Source: Alphaproteobacteria bacterium (lineage in GTDB: Bacteria > Pseudomonadota > Alphaproteobacteria > CAAGCB01 > CAG-977). Taken from it: DNA of 64,000 nt. The position numbers and the translations under genes were made by a program. The stretch lies in assembly GCA_024413465.1 (NCBI GenBank), contig JAKSVU010000003.1, positions 62,001 through 126,000 of the forward strand. Direction: 5' to 3'. Below, one piece after another: positions 17,708 to 26,243 of this stretch; position 1 is the first letter of the stretch; every line of letters starts with the position of its first letter. Below the pieces are notes generated by a model that saw only the letters and a program-made list of their open reading frames with translations, did no database searches and was not told where the DNA came from.

Positions 17708-18511
17708 ATGGAAGAAAACAGACGAGCTTTAATTAAAATTGAGTATGAAAATAGTATTCCGGCGAAAGATTTGGCAAATTATTTTATAAGCTTAAATAAT
17801 GAATTTAAGGCTTTTGTCAAGGAAAATAAATACAATGATATTATATCTGATGAACTGGAAATTAAAGAAATTCGCCAAGGTTCAATAGAAATTTATCCTT
17901 TTGTGGAATATGTGGCGGCAGCTTTACCTATATTTGACCAAGCTCAGATTTTTATAGATTTTATTAACGGAGTGGTTACATTTTTAAATTTACTCAAGAA
18001 AGATGATTCAAATATTGATTGTTCTCAAAAGAAATTAGCTAATTATAGCGGCATAAATGGAGTAAACATATCCGGAGATAATAACAAAGTCAATTATATG
18101 GTTGTTAGTGTTAATAATCCTGATGACGTCAAAAAAATTGCTACTATCACTAATGCCGAATCAAAAATAATTGAAAAAAATATTAGAAAGCATCTCAAAA
18201 ACACTAAGACGGTTGAAGAAACATCAAAAAAAGCTGCTATGTTTTATTGGAATTCTGCAAAATTTGATCTTTCAAAACCATCTAATTATAAAGGAATTTG
18301 CAAAGAAATCAGTAATGAAACATACAATGTTACATTTGCAAATGATGAAATAGAACATTTTATGACAGGAGAAAGTCATTTAGGTAAATCTTGGCAATAT
18401 TTAAACTATATCGTTGATATAGAGATGTTAAATGGCAAAAAGAAACCCTACTACAAAATAACAAAAGTCTACGAAAATCAAACGTTCTATGAATCTGATG
18501 ACAATGAATAG
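17708..18511 (+). CDS. Hypothetical protein after the type I system
   Basis: I do not recognise this 267-residue protein. The N-terminal half contains IRQGSIEIYPFVEYVAAALPIFDQAQIFIDF, a hydrophobic stretch that may be a membrane-associated helix, and the middle has a GINGVNISGDNNKVNYMVV strand-rich piece. The C-terminal part from about residue 175 is lysine-rich with beta strands. It starts one base after the methylase stop and so shares the operon. It could be an accessory defence gene such as a regulator or effector, inferred only from position. The next gene overlaps its 3' end by about 23 bp. Confidence 0.6.
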   Translation: MEENRRALIKIEYENSIPAKDLANYFISLNNEFKAFVKENKYNDIISDELEIKEIRQGSIEIYPFVEYVAAALPIFDQAQIFIDFINGVVTFLNLLKKDDSNIDCSQKKLANYSGINGVNISGDNNKVNYMVVSVNNPDDVKKIATITNAESKIIEKNIRKHLKNTKTVEETSKKAAMFYWNSAKFDLSKPSNYKGICKEISNETYNVTFANDEIEHFMTGESHLGKSWQYLNYIVDIEMLNGKKKPYYKITKVYENQTFYESDDNE

Positions 18512-18863
18512 ACATTTATCTTACAAGCTTTCAAAAAAATTTTATGAATTATTCAATAGACCGTATTGTTTTCATAAAAATGAAGTACTTTTTTGTGAAG
18601 AAAGAGAAGTTGGTAGATTTGAAAAAGTCAAGGTTATTGTTAATTCAGATGACCATCAGCCTCTTCATTTTCATATTAAAACGATCAATCCTGAAGGAGA
18701 ATATAGAGTATATTTAGATGAAGATTATAATATCTCAGATATTGAGATTAAATATGGAGAACCTCTTCCTAAAAGGATTGAAAGAACCATAAGATATTGG
18801 TTTAATGAACAAGATGGTAAAAAAGATGTAATTAGAGAACTAAAAAGAACTGGAATTATATAA
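18489..18863 (+). CDS. DUF4160-like small protein
   Basis: This 124-residue protein has a DUF4160-like core, VIVNSDDHQPLHFHIKT, with the histidine-rich D-H-x-P-x-H-x-H pattern typical of that toxin-antitoxin-associated family. The C-terminus (IERTIRYWFNEQDGKKDVIREL) is charged and helical. The start is uncertain: in-frame AUGs at 18489, 18498 and 18504 all overlap the previous gene. It directly abuts the next gene (stop 18863, start 18864), so the two are probably co-translated and may work together. Confidence 0.6.
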   Translation: MNLMTMNRHLSYKLSKKFYELFNRPYCFHKNEVLFCEEREVGRFEKVKVIVNSDDHQPLHFHIKTINPEGEYRVYLDEDYNISDIEIKYGEPLPKRIERTIRYWFNEQDGKKDVIRELKRTGII

Positions 18864-19826
18864 ATGAATTTTCCTGAATATGATTGCGATAACGAAGAAA
18901 TTTTAGAGTTGTTAAGTCATCTTCCGATAACAACAGTAGATGACTATCAATGGATGCAAAAGTATATTGATGATTTACAGTTACATTATGAAAAAGGGGA
19001 GTATGAGCTTGCAGTTATTTCTGCACATATGATTTATATGTTTATAATATATTGCTACATACTCAAAAAAAGGGAATTTGATCTTAAAAAGATTGTATCA
19101 GATTTTCAGTGCGATATAGAACACTGCCCAAAGGTTAAAACTGATATTAATCCGTATATTTATGTCCATAGAAGTGATAAAGAATGTTTTAATTATTTAA
19201 AAATAAAAGAAAAAAAGAAGCAACATATAAGTATTGTAAGCATAAGAGATAGAGTAGCTCATTGCTCGGGAAATATTTTAGAGGAAGTGGATTTTTTAGA
19301 ATATTTGAAAAAATGCATAGATAATATTGTAAATATTAAAAATATAGTATGGGAAGATTTCAGAAGAAGCGATAAATTTAACCAAACATTAAATAATATG
19401 GTAGAGTGGTCAGATATAATTGGCATATTTCTTATATCTCCAAAAGAGTTTAGAGACTTATTTAATGAAAAATGCACAAATGAGATACAAGAAAAATTAT
19501 CAGATATTTCTTTTTGGCAGGATATGATTGATAATACTACTCCAGCTAATTACGGAGTTAATGATTCAGATATATGGATAGAGAATATTACATTAGATTA
19601 TGAAAATATAGATTCTGAGCATATAGAAGGAACATTTGAAGCTGATGTATCTATGGAATTTACTTTTCAAATGGGAGCTTCTAATCCAGAAGATGGCTAT
19701 GAAGAACACTACAGCAAGCAACACCATATAACAGGTTCATTTGATTATGATATTACTTCAGACGAATTTAATATCAAAATGGATGAATTCCCTTCCATTG
19801 ATTTTTATGCTGAATATTTGCCATAA
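18864..19826 (+). CDS. HEPN-like protein with unknown C-terminal domain
   Basis: This 320-residue protein has an N-terminal all-helical region (about 1-150) like a HEPN domain: LAVISAHMIYMFIIYCYILKK, then the R-x4-H motif in IRDRVAHCSGN (about residues 127-132), the catalytic signature of HEPN ribonucleases in defence and toxin proteins. The C-terminal part (about 220-320) is acidic and beta-rich with alternating aromatic residues. It follows the DUF4160-like gene without a gap in the restriction operon. I infer an RNase effector role. The family is not identified. Its 3' end lies against a truncated DUF3987 gene. Confidence 0.6.
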   Translation: MNFPEYDCDNEEILELLSHLPITTVDDYQWMQKYIDDLQLHYEKGEYELAVISAHMIYMFIIYCYILKKREFDLKKIVSDFQCDIEHCPKVKTDINPYIYVHRSDKECFNYLKIKEKKKQHISIVSIRDRVAHCSGNILEEVDFLEYLKKCIDNIVNIKNIVWEDFRRSDKFNQTLNNMVEWSDIIGIFLISPKEFRDLFNEKCTNEIQEKLSDISFWQDMIDNTTPANYGVNDSDIWIENITLDYENIDSEHIEGTFEADVSMEFTFQMGASNPEDGYEEHYSKQHHITGSFDYDITSDEFNIKMDEFPSIDFYAEYLP

Positions 19827-20650
19827 TTTTCTCCTGTATATTACTTATGATGCGCATATGTAATTTGTTTGCAAATATGATTGCATCAAGCATTGTTATG
19901 TCATCTATGCTTGTTGATGTTAATCCAACTTTTGCAAGATGAAGTAAGCCAGCTATTCTCAAAACTTGGCTACCTAGTTTACCAGCCCATTTATCACAAA
20001 TAGAAAATTTCCCATTGTTAATTGAATTACGAGACATATCTCGTCTGAAATTTCTCCAAACACAATCTGCATCACTCGATAGGGTTAGGTAAGTAGGTTC
20101 ATTGGGATTATAAGGAAGTTTTAATAACTCTGTTATTTTATCATTGTAATCAGAGATTATTTGTTGAGGAACAGTTTTGTTTAGATACATTTTAGGTGTA
20201 GTTCTTTGTTCTGGAATACAGTATAGAAACCGTTCAAAAAATCCACGACCATTAAAAGTATTATTCTTTGAAATCTTTTCTAAAAAGTCAGGTTGAACAG
20301 CTAGACAAAAAGTAATGATGGGGGTTAAAGTATAGTTTTGATTCGAACGTCGAACATGAATTCTTCCTCCATCCCATCCTTTTAAAACAACATCAATATT
20401 GCTTCTGCCATTATTATACAATCCTCCTATGACATCGAGAACTCCACCTTCATCAGAGATAATAGAGATTTTATTTTCTTGTTCTTTTAGTGATGTAAGA
20501 AGAGATTCAGAAGTAACATCAGTAAGAATAAGTTCAGGAAGAGCTTTAGGAGGTTTTAAATTAAGTTCCATATTGTTAATTGCTTTCCATTCATCTTTTG
20601 TACTATTTACATTGAGATTCTTTCTGGCATTTTCAATTGCTTTTAAAGCT
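19774..20650 (-). pseudogene. DUF3987 replication-protein remnant
   Basis: The reading frame matches the middle of DUF3987 phage/plasmid primase-helicase-like proteins: LTDVTSESLLTSL, then ISDEGGVLDVIGGLY, WDGGRIHVRR, and the later AGKLGSQVLRIAGLLHLA. The frame is open upstream of the first AUG (20571) to about 20650 with homologous sequence but no start, and the other end runs into the HEPN gene. So it lacks both the N-terminal P-loop region and the C-terminus. It is a replication-gene fragment inverted relative to the phage genes, probably brought in with the cargo. Confidence 0.75.
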
Positions 20651-20651
20651 T

Positions 20652-20770
20652 TTGAGGAACAGGGCCGTAAAGTTTTTAAACTTGTTCCAGAACATAACCT
20701 TAAAGATTTTAACGATTGGCTACAATTTGCGCCAGAACAGGAGGAAAATGTCGATGAAATACCATTTTAA
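20652..20770 (+). pseudogene. Toprim primase C-terminal remnant
   Basis: The plus-strand frame from about 20652 reads FEEQGRKVFKLVPEHNLKDF and then NDWL, the C-terminal pattern of Toprim domains of phage and mobile-element primases, and stops at 20770. Upstream of about 20650 the homology is replaced by the inverted DUF3987 fragment. The rest of the primase is missing, so this marks the right edge of a replacement or insertion in the phage replication module. Confidence 0.65.
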
Positions 20771-21136
20771 TTTTTCATTTTCTCGCGCTCAATGTTCTCT
20801 GCATACTTATCTCCAAAAATCAAACGGGGCGAGAGAAGCATTATTTTTCTGTTCTGACGCAACTTGTAACAATGCCGTTACATTTAAACGTTACGCAAGA
20901 AGTGAGTTTTTTCAATCACTTGGGCGTGGGTGTAACGCTGTAACACCTGTAACGCCAATTTCCTCGTATGCGTACGCGTGTACACGCGCGCGTGTATTCG
21001 CATACATACGTATTTTTATATGTTACATGTGTTACAATGTTACATATATCATTAAACATAAGGGTTTTCCTTGTTTTCGGGGTGTAACACTTTCCGTAAC
21101 ACCGTGTAACAATATTTTATTAGGCGGATATTCAAA
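20771..21136. other. Non-coding segment with candidate replication origin
   Basis: This 366-bp gap has no convincing gene. It holds 12 GTAAC/GTTAC motifs (20866-21110), a 14-bp perfect palindrome (CGCGTGTACACGCG, 20975-20988) flanked by 7-bp inverted repeats (20966-20972 and 20999-21005), and a very AT-rich patch at about 21009-21060. It lies between the primase remnant and the genes leading to the helicase. Confidence 0.55.
20866..21110. repeat. Cluster of 12 GTAAC/GTTAC motifs in four groups of three
   Basis: Copies start at 20866, 20877, 20890; 20932, 20940, 20949; 21022, 21031, 21039; and 21084, 21096, 21106. Group 2 and group 4 are all GTAAC, group 3 all GTTAC, and group 1 is mixed and includes TGTAAC-N6-GTTACA. 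Most neighbours within a group are 8-13 bp apart. About 0.5 copies would be expected by chance in 245 bp. This looks like an array of protein-binding sites, such as iterons. Confidence 0.7.
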
Positions 21137-21628
21137 ATGAGTGAAAAAACAGGAAAATCCTTGATTTCGGAGCAGTTACAGTCCGTTTTGCCGGACGCAG
21201 AAACGGAAATTGAACCGTCTTTGTTTGCGGATTTGGTGCCAGAGCGCGTTTCTGGCGGTAAAGAATATCGTCGTGCAGTTGGTCGGCCCAAAGGTGCATT
21301 GAATAAAGCAACGATGCAGAATAAGGAATACTGCTTGCGTCGTGGGTATATGTCATTTTTAGATATTGTCGGTTCTGCTGCTTCCATGCTTCCAACGGAA
21401 ATTGCTTCCGTTTATGGCGTGGATATTGAAATGGCATCTCGCATCTGGATGTTCTGCGTGGACCAGTACGGACGATACACAGAACGACAAGCTCCAAAAC
21501 AGATTGAAGCTCAGGTCGAACAGAAGGTTGCCGTGGTGAAAAAATACGTCGTTGACGATCAGAACGTGCAAACAATTGAAATGGCAGAAAACCGCGACTT
21601 TCAAAGGGTAGAAAAAGATGATGTCTAA
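21137..21628 (+). CDS. Hypothetical phage protein, possible small terminase or DNA-binding protein
   Basis: This 163-residue protein has a basic RRAVGRPKGALNKAT segment (about 45-59), an AT-hook-like stretch common in phage DNA-binding proteins and some small terminase subunits. A helical region follows (LDIVGSAASMLPTEIASVYGVD, then IEMASRIWMF) and a charged tail. It lies five to seven genes before the large terminase. Its reading frame overlaps the next gene by 11 bp. I cannot separate a small-terminase role from a regulatory one. Confidence 0.55.
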   Translation: MSEKTGKSLISEQLQSVLPDAETEIEPSLFADLVPERVSGGKEYRRAVGRPKGALNKATMQNKEYCLRRGYMSFLDIVGSAASMLPTEIASVYGVDIEMASRIWMFCVDQYGRYTERQAPKQIEAQVEQKVAVVKKYVVDDQNVQTIEMAENRDFQRVEKDDV

Positions 21629-21938
21629 CGCGTCAATGTATAACGTCGCTTTGAAAATGGCAGAACTCTGCGATTTGTTGTCGGTCGGTCATCTGATTTT
21701 TACTCAGCGGACTGATGCTGATGTCAAAACGTTTTGCAATGATTTTGCCGACCTGTGCGCCCCCCCGCCGGCGGTCGATAAAAAATGTCGTAACCCAGAT
21801 ATGGTTTATGCCCAATTTTTGGATTTTATGAGCGTCACCTCTGGAATTTTGTATTGGGTGCAGGGGAACGGCTCGATTTTTTTTAAAAAATTGGGATTGG
21901 GGAATATGTTGTTTGGTTTGGTCGCCAAATTTTTTTAG
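21618..21938 (+). CDS. Hypothetical phage protein
   Basis: I do not recognise this 106-residue protein. The N-terminal part is helical and cysteine-containing, and the C-terminus is hydrophobic and basic (ILYWVQGNGSIFFKKLGLGN). It overlaps the preceding gene by 11 bp and precedes the helicase by 15 bp, so it belongs to the same transcription unit. A second AUG at 21621 is equally possible as start. Confidence 0.5.
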   Translation: MMSNASMYNVALKMAELCDLLSVGHLIFTQRTDADVKTFCNDFADLCAPPPAVDKKCRNPDMVYAQFLDFMSVTSGILYWVQGNGSIFFKKLGLGNMLFGLVAKFF

Positions 21939-21953
21939 AAAGGAAAATTAAAA

Positions 21954-23789
21954 ATGAGTAGTTTAGAAGAAATGAAAAAACAAGATCCATGGAAAAATGA
22001 ATACAAATTGATCGTTCCGGAAAAGAAAAAAACGATCATTGATAATTGGGTGCAGGAGGATTTTGACAATAAAGATAATTCTTATCAAGCGACTGTAAAT
22101 CCAGATGCTTATAAATACGTTGATCGTTGGGGAATGCCTTGCGATGCTCAGGTCATTCCTCTTGGTTCAAAAGGGCGTATGCTTTATTTCTTGAACCAAC
22201 AAAAAGAGTTTATTGAATGTCGAGATAATGAATTGGGAAGTCCTTTCATTAGAAAAATTTTTGGATCACAATGTCCAGAACTTTGGACAATGTTCCCGAA
22301 GTATGGCAAGGATGGAGAGATAAAAACATACACTTCAGATTATGATGCGACTGATGCCCAGAATAAACTTATTCGTGCCTGTACTTTGAAAAATGACGCT
22401 TACGGAATTTTCAATCCTGGTCGTCGTTTGCGCGACGCAGGCGCTTGGATTGATGATGATGGCGAACTGATTTATCATTACGGAGATCACGTTGTTAAAG
22501 TTGGAAACGACGGTGAAACGGAATTTCAACCTGGCGAAGTTGACGGCTATGTTTATGCAGCATCCGAAAAATTAAACAAACCTGCAGAACGCGGATGTAA
22601 AGATTGGAATACGATTAAATACTTTTTTGAAGATTTGCATACATGGAATTGGGTTGACAGTTTTGCTCCAAAATTATTGCTTGGATGGATTGCTGAAAGT
22701 TTTATCGGGGGCGCTCTGGATTGGCGTGGGTGTATTTGGATTAACGGTGATGCAGGGACTGGGAAATCATCTATTACTGAAAAGATGTTGTCTCGCTTGT
22801 TTGGTGATGGGATTTTAACTTCGGCAAACTATACTGAAGCTGCTGTTCGTCAAGTCGTTGGTGCAAAACATTTACCTGTCGCTCTGGATGAATTGGAAGC
22901 CGGAGCAAACTATCAAAAACAAACTGCCTTAATTGAACTAGCTCGTGCTGCTGCTTCCGGATCAAAAGCTTTTCGTGGTGGGCAGGATCACAACGCGACT
23001 GAATTTGAATTAAAATCTTGCTTCGCTTTTTCATCAATCAATCTTCCACCAATGAAACCGCAAGACAGACAGAGAATTGCTATTTTGAATTTGAAAAAAT
23101 TAGAAAACATACGCGAACCGGATATGTCTCCAAATCGTTTAAGAAAAGTCGGGGCAATTATTCAACGCAGAATGTTAGACGGATGGAAACGTCTTCCTGA
23201 TCTTATGGAAGTTTATAGACATGAATTTGAAAAATACACGACAAACGCTCGCGTGATTAAAGTTTACGGAACGATGCTTGCTTGCGGTGATCTTGTTTTA
23301 TACGGAGATTATGACGTGGATCATGCTGAGGAACTTGTCAAAAGTATTTGTGAGTACGTCAATCTTGTCAACGTTGAAGGTGGAACGAACAGCAGTAAAT
23401 GTGTTGAATGGCTCATGTCTTATCAAATCAAAGAATATCAATCAGGAAAAATTACTTCTGTTGGTGAAATTATTAAAAAGATTATTGATGACATGGGCGT
23501 TGAAGAACATAAAGAAGAACGCGAACAGCTTGGACGTTATGGAATTAAGGTTGTTTATGATACATATTTGTTCGTCGCAAATACACACCAAGCATTATCG
23601 ACCATATTCAGAGATAGTGATTGGGTAGGCGTTGCCGGATCTGTTGGCGGATGGGCCGGAGCTTTGCTGAATATAGAAGGTGCGACCAGATCTCCAAAAC
23701 CTGTTCGTTGTGCAGGTGGATTTGTTGGTCGTGGTGTTTTGGTTCCATTGTCTGCTTTGGGAATTACAGGCGGAGACGTTATCGAATGA
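21954..23789 (+). CDS. Phage replicative helicase / primase-associated ATPase
   Basis: This 611-residue protein has a central ATPase with Walker A GDAGTGKS (265-272) and a Walker B-like LPVALDELEAG about 40 residues later, followed by a sensor-like FAFSSINLPP. This layout fits SF3/DUF927-type helicases of phage replication. The N-terminal 200 residues carry no primase motifs that I can identify. Ribosome-binding site AAAGGAAA precedes the AUG. It probably unwinds the phage origin. The motif cluster at 20866-21110 lies 0.85 kb upstream and may be its target. Confidence 0.75.
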   Translation: MSSLEEMKKQDPWKNEYKLIVPEKKKTIIDNWVQEDFDNKDNSYQATVNPDAYKYVDRWGMPCDAQVIPLGSKGRMLYFLNQQKEFIECRDNELGSPFIRKIFGSQCPELWTMFPKYGKDGEIKTYTSDYDATDAQNKLIRACTLKNDAYGIFNPGRRLRDAGAWIDDDGELIYHYGDHVVKVGNDGETEFQPGEVDGYVYAASEKLNKPAERGCKDWNTIKYFFEDLHTWNWVDSFAPKLLLGWIAESFIGGALDWRGCIWINGDAGTGKSSITEKMLSRLFGDGILTSANYTEAAVRQVVGAKHLPVALDELEAGANYQKQTALIELARAAASGSKAFRGGQDHNATEFELKSCFAFSSINLPPMKPQDRQRIAILNLKKLENIREPDMSPNRLRKVGAIIQRRMLDGWKRLPDLMEVYRHEFEKYTTNARVIKVYGTMLACGDLVLYGDYDVDHAEELVKSICEYVNLVNVEGGTNSSKCVEWLMSYQIKEYQSGKITSVGEIIKKIIDDMGVEEHKEEREQLGRYGIKVVYDTYLFVANTHQALSTIFRDSDWVGVAGSVGGWAGALLNIEGATRSPKPVRCAGGFVGRGVLVPLSALGITGGDVIE

Positions 23790-24142
23790 TTGAAAAGTAT
23801 AATAAAGGTCTGTTCGGTAAAGATCCTGTCAAAGCGAGTTGTCGTTTTGCTGCCGGCATGATTTTTAAAAAATACTATACAATTTTAGAGAGCAGTAAAA
23901 AAAGTCCTGAGAGTTACACTCAGGCAAAGCTAAAAATTGACAAAGCTGAGGAAGTCTTAAGTAAGGATGAATTTGATTTGGTTAAAAAGATGTTCTTTTT
24001 AGAATTAAAAACCAAAGAAATTTTGCTTGATAAGGGTGAAAATTTTGAAAAGAAAAACGTTCGCCGTCTTTATCGAGATGTCAAAAAAATTTTGGACAGA
24101 CTAGCGGAGGCATACAAAATCTATGGGAGCGATAAGAGTTAG
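23786..24142 (+). CDS. Hypothetical phage protein, lysine-rich
   Basis: This 118-residue protein is strongly charged and helical (KAEEVLSKDEFDLVKKMFFLELKTKEI). It starts at an ATGA overlap with the helicase stop, so it is translationally coupled. I recognise no family. Its position between helicase and terminase genes fits a DNA-binding or regulatory role, but this is not shown. It overlaps the following small gene by 20 bp. Confidence 0.6.
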   Translation: MIEKYNKGLFGKDPVKASCRFAAGMIFKKYYTILESSKKSPESYTQAKLKIDKAEEVLSKDEFDLVKKMFFLELKTKEILLDKGENFEKKNVRRLYRDVKKILDRLAEAYKIYGSDKS

Positions 24143-24293
24143 AGAAGTTTTTAGAGTGATAGAAATTGGATCGATGATTAACATTAAGATTAACGAAGCA
24201 AATCTGCGTTCCTTAACAGGGGAACAGATTGTTGAATTGATGGATAAGTTAAACAAGACAATCGAAGTTTTAAATAGCGTGTTGGAGGGGTAA
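24123..24293 (+). CDS. Small hypothetical phage protein
   Basis: This 56-residue protein ends in a predicted helix (LTGEQIVELMDKLNKTIEVL). A GGAGG at 24107-24111 lies before the AUG. An internal AUG at 24177 is an alternative start and would give a 38-residue product. It overlaps its upstream neighbour and abuts the next gene, as in compact phage operons. Function unknown. Confidence 0.5.
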   Translation: MGAIRVREVFRVIEIGSMINIKINEANLRSLTGEQIVELMDKLNKTIEVLNSVLEG

Positions 24294-24497
24294 ATGATTA
24301 CAAAAGAGGATATGGAATTAAGAGGGAGTTTATTTGCTAACAGAAATAAGGAAAACGAAAAAGCTCCAGATTTTTACGGTTCTATTTGGATTGAGGGCGT
24401 GAAGTATCGTTTGGCCGGATGGAATTCTTGGGGAAAAAATTCCGGAAAAGAATACGTTCAGTTAAAAGCAGAAATCGATCAGAAGCAAGAAGTATGA
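24294..24497 (+). CDS. Small phage protein, DUF736-like
   Basis: This 67-residue protein has the core FYGSIWIEGVKYRLAGWNSW followed by GKEYVQLKAE. This resembles the small DUF736 fold, a short beta protein found in phages and plasmids. GGAGGGG at 24285-24290 is the ribosome-binding site, and the stop overlaps the start of the next gene (ATGA). Function unknown. Confidence 0.55.
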   Translation: MITKEDMELRGSLFANRNKENEKAPDFYGSIWIEGVKYRLAGWNSWGKNSGKEYVQLKAEIDQKQEV

Positions 24498-24697
24498 GTA
24501 TCAATCAGTATAATGAAATCTTTTTAATAAAAATGATTTCTCAAACGAGCGCTGATAGAAAAGAAAGTTACGTTCCTGTTGTTGATTATTATGCAAATAA
24601 TTTAAGACAGCTTTCAGACAGAGAGAAAAAAGACGTCATTCTTTTATTGCATAACATTGAAAATGAATTAAAGGAAATGTGGGATAATGGAAATTGA
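24494..24697 (+). CDS. Small hypothetical phage protein
   Basis: This 67-residue helical protein (LRQLSDREKKDVILLLHNIENEL) overlaps the previous gene by 4 bp and the terminase gene by 11 bp. Tight coupling to the terminase could mean a packaging role, but there is no recognisable family. Confidence 0.5.
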   Translation: MSINQYNEIFLIKMISQTSADRKESYVPVVDYYANNLRQLSDREKKDVILLLHNIENELKEMWDNGN

Positions 24698-25994
24698 AAT
24701 TCCTAACGGATGGAACCCTCGTCCTCACCAAATGAAAGTTTGGTCTTACATGGAGCGTGGTGGTAAACGAGCTGTTTGTGTTTGGCATCGTCGTGCCGGT
24801 AAAGATAGTTTTTCTTTGAACTGGACCTCAAAGGAAATGGTTGAAAAAGGCGGTGTGTATTGGCACATGCTTCCTACCGGAAAGCAAGCTCGAAAAGTTA
24901 TCTGGAATGGTGTTGATGAAAATAAGCGTCGAATGATAGATCAGGCGTTTCCTCCAGAATTAAGAGTGAGAACTAACGATCAAGAAATGCTGATTGAACT
25001 AACAAACGGCGCTATCTGGCAATGCGTTGGTTCTGACAATTACGACGCCCTTGTGGGTGCGAACCCAGTTGGTGTTATCTTTTCTGAATATTCTTTGACA
25101 GATCCGAGTGCATGGGATTTTATTCGACCTATTCTGGCACAGAATGGAGGATGGGCTATTTTTATTTTTACGCCACGTGGAAAGAATTTTGCGTATGATC
25201 TTTATAAAATGGCCAAAAAAAATCCAAAATGGTTTGCAGAAAAGTTAACCGTTGACGATACAGGTATAATCAGTGAAGAAACTGTCAATGAAGAACGACA
25301 GGCAGGTATGGATGAGGATAGAGTTCAACAAGAATTTTATTGCTCTTTTGATGCTGCTGTTAAGGGGACTTATTATTCGTCATTGTTGCAAGAAGCTGAA
25401 AACGAAGGAAGGATTACAGACGTTCCTTACTTGAGGGACCGTCCTGTTTACACTGCATGGGATTTAGGCATAGGTGATGCAACCGGAATTTGGTTCTGGC
25501 AGACAGATGGAATGAGGTATCACGTTATTGATTACTACGAAGGCAACGACGTCGGATTAAATACATATTTGAAGATTTTGCGCGAAAAGGGATATAACTA
25601 TGCGTCAAAACATATTTTTCCACACGATATTAACGTTCGTGAATTGTCTTCAGGCGATAGTCGTAAAAAAATTTTAGAACGTTCCGGTTTTGGTGTTAAG
25701 GTTTGTCCTCGCGAAAGTGTTGACGAAGGAATTGAAGCTGTTCGTAATATCATTCCACTTTGTTATTTTGACAAGATAAAATGCGATCGTGGGATAAAAG
25801 CTTTGAGTGAATACCATAAAATTTGGAATGATAAGATGAAGGATTATATGCCTAAACCATGTCATGACTGGACTTCGCACGGAGCTGATGCTTTTAGATA
25901 TTTTGCTTTAGCTAACAAAAAAGTTAAAAATAATGGGTTCTTGTCGAGATTTACAAATCGTTCGTCTTATGATCCTCTGGAGGAATACGAATAA
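24687..25994 (+). CDS. Phage terminase large subunit
   Basis: This 435-residue protein is the packaging ATPase and nuclease of the prophage. It has a Walker A-type motif HRRAGKDS (34-41), a Walker B-like VGVIFSEYSLTD (about 127-138) and a coupling motif region FTPRGKN. The C-terminal nuclease shows AWDLGIGDATG, a central HDINV and a late HDWTSHGADAFRY. It starts the head-morphogenesis block, followed by a small zinc-ribbon-like gene, scaffold and capsid. It is unrelated to the terminase fragment at the left window edge, confirming two different phage-derived elements. Confidence 0.93.
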   Translation: MEIEIPNGWNPRPHQMKVWSYMERGGKRAVCVWHRRAGKDSFSLNWTSKEMVEKGGVYWHMLPTGKQARKVIWNGVDENKRRMIDQAFPPELRVRTNDQEMLIELTNGAIWQCVGSDNYDALVGANPVGVIFSEYSLTDPSAWDFIRPILAQNGGWAIFIFTPRGKNFAYDLYKMAKKNPKWFAEKLTVDDTGIISEETVNEERQAGMDEDRVQQEFYCSFDAAVKGTYYSSLLQEAENEGRITDVPYLRDRPVYTAWDLGIGDATGIWFWQTDGMRYHVIDYYEGNDVGLNTYLKILREKGYNYASKHIFPHDINVRELSSGDSRKKILERSGFGVKVCPRESVDEGIEAVRNIIPLCYFDKIKCDRGIKALSEYHKIWNDKMKDYMPKPCHDWTSHGADAFRYFALANKKVKNNGFLSRFTNRSSYDPLEEYE

Positions 25995-26212
25995 TGATAC
26001 ATCATCTTTTTAGAGATTGTCCGTTCTGCGGAAAAAATCATGGAATATCTTTGACAGGCAATCAAGTGATTAGAATAGCTTCCTTTTTGAAGAAACAAGA
26101 AAAATCTATTCAAGATGAATTCCCAGATTTAACGGCAGATCAGCGAGAATTTATTTTAACTGGTATTTGTTCCGAGTGTTGGGATCAAATGGGAAAAGAA
26201 GACGAGAAATGA
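25994..26212 (+). CDS. Hypothetical phage protein with two CxxC-like pairs
   Basis: This 72-residue protein begins with DCPFCGKNHG and ends with CSECWDQ, so four cysteines could bind one zinc ion. Its start overlaps the terminase stop by one base. Small zinc-ribbon proteins often accompany phage packaging genes. No function is known. Confidence 0.6.
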   Translation: MIHHLFRDCPFCGKNHGISLTGNQVIRIASFLKKQEKSIQDEFPDLTADQREFILTGICSECWDQMGKEDEK

Positions 26213-26243
26213 AAATAATTTATAAAAAAAAATAAAATAACGC

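Noticed and set aside
20637-21140. Open frame of 167 codons across the GTAAC motif array
   Set aside because: Its start lies inside the primase remnant in the wrong frame, the sequence is low-complexity with Thr/Val/Arg/Cys runs, and the frame looks like a by-product of repeated motifs.
23786-24142. Candidate Avd for the DGR
   Set aside because: The size is right and it is helical and basic, but it lies 20 kb away in the replication-packaging operon and shows no Avd motif that I can recognise.
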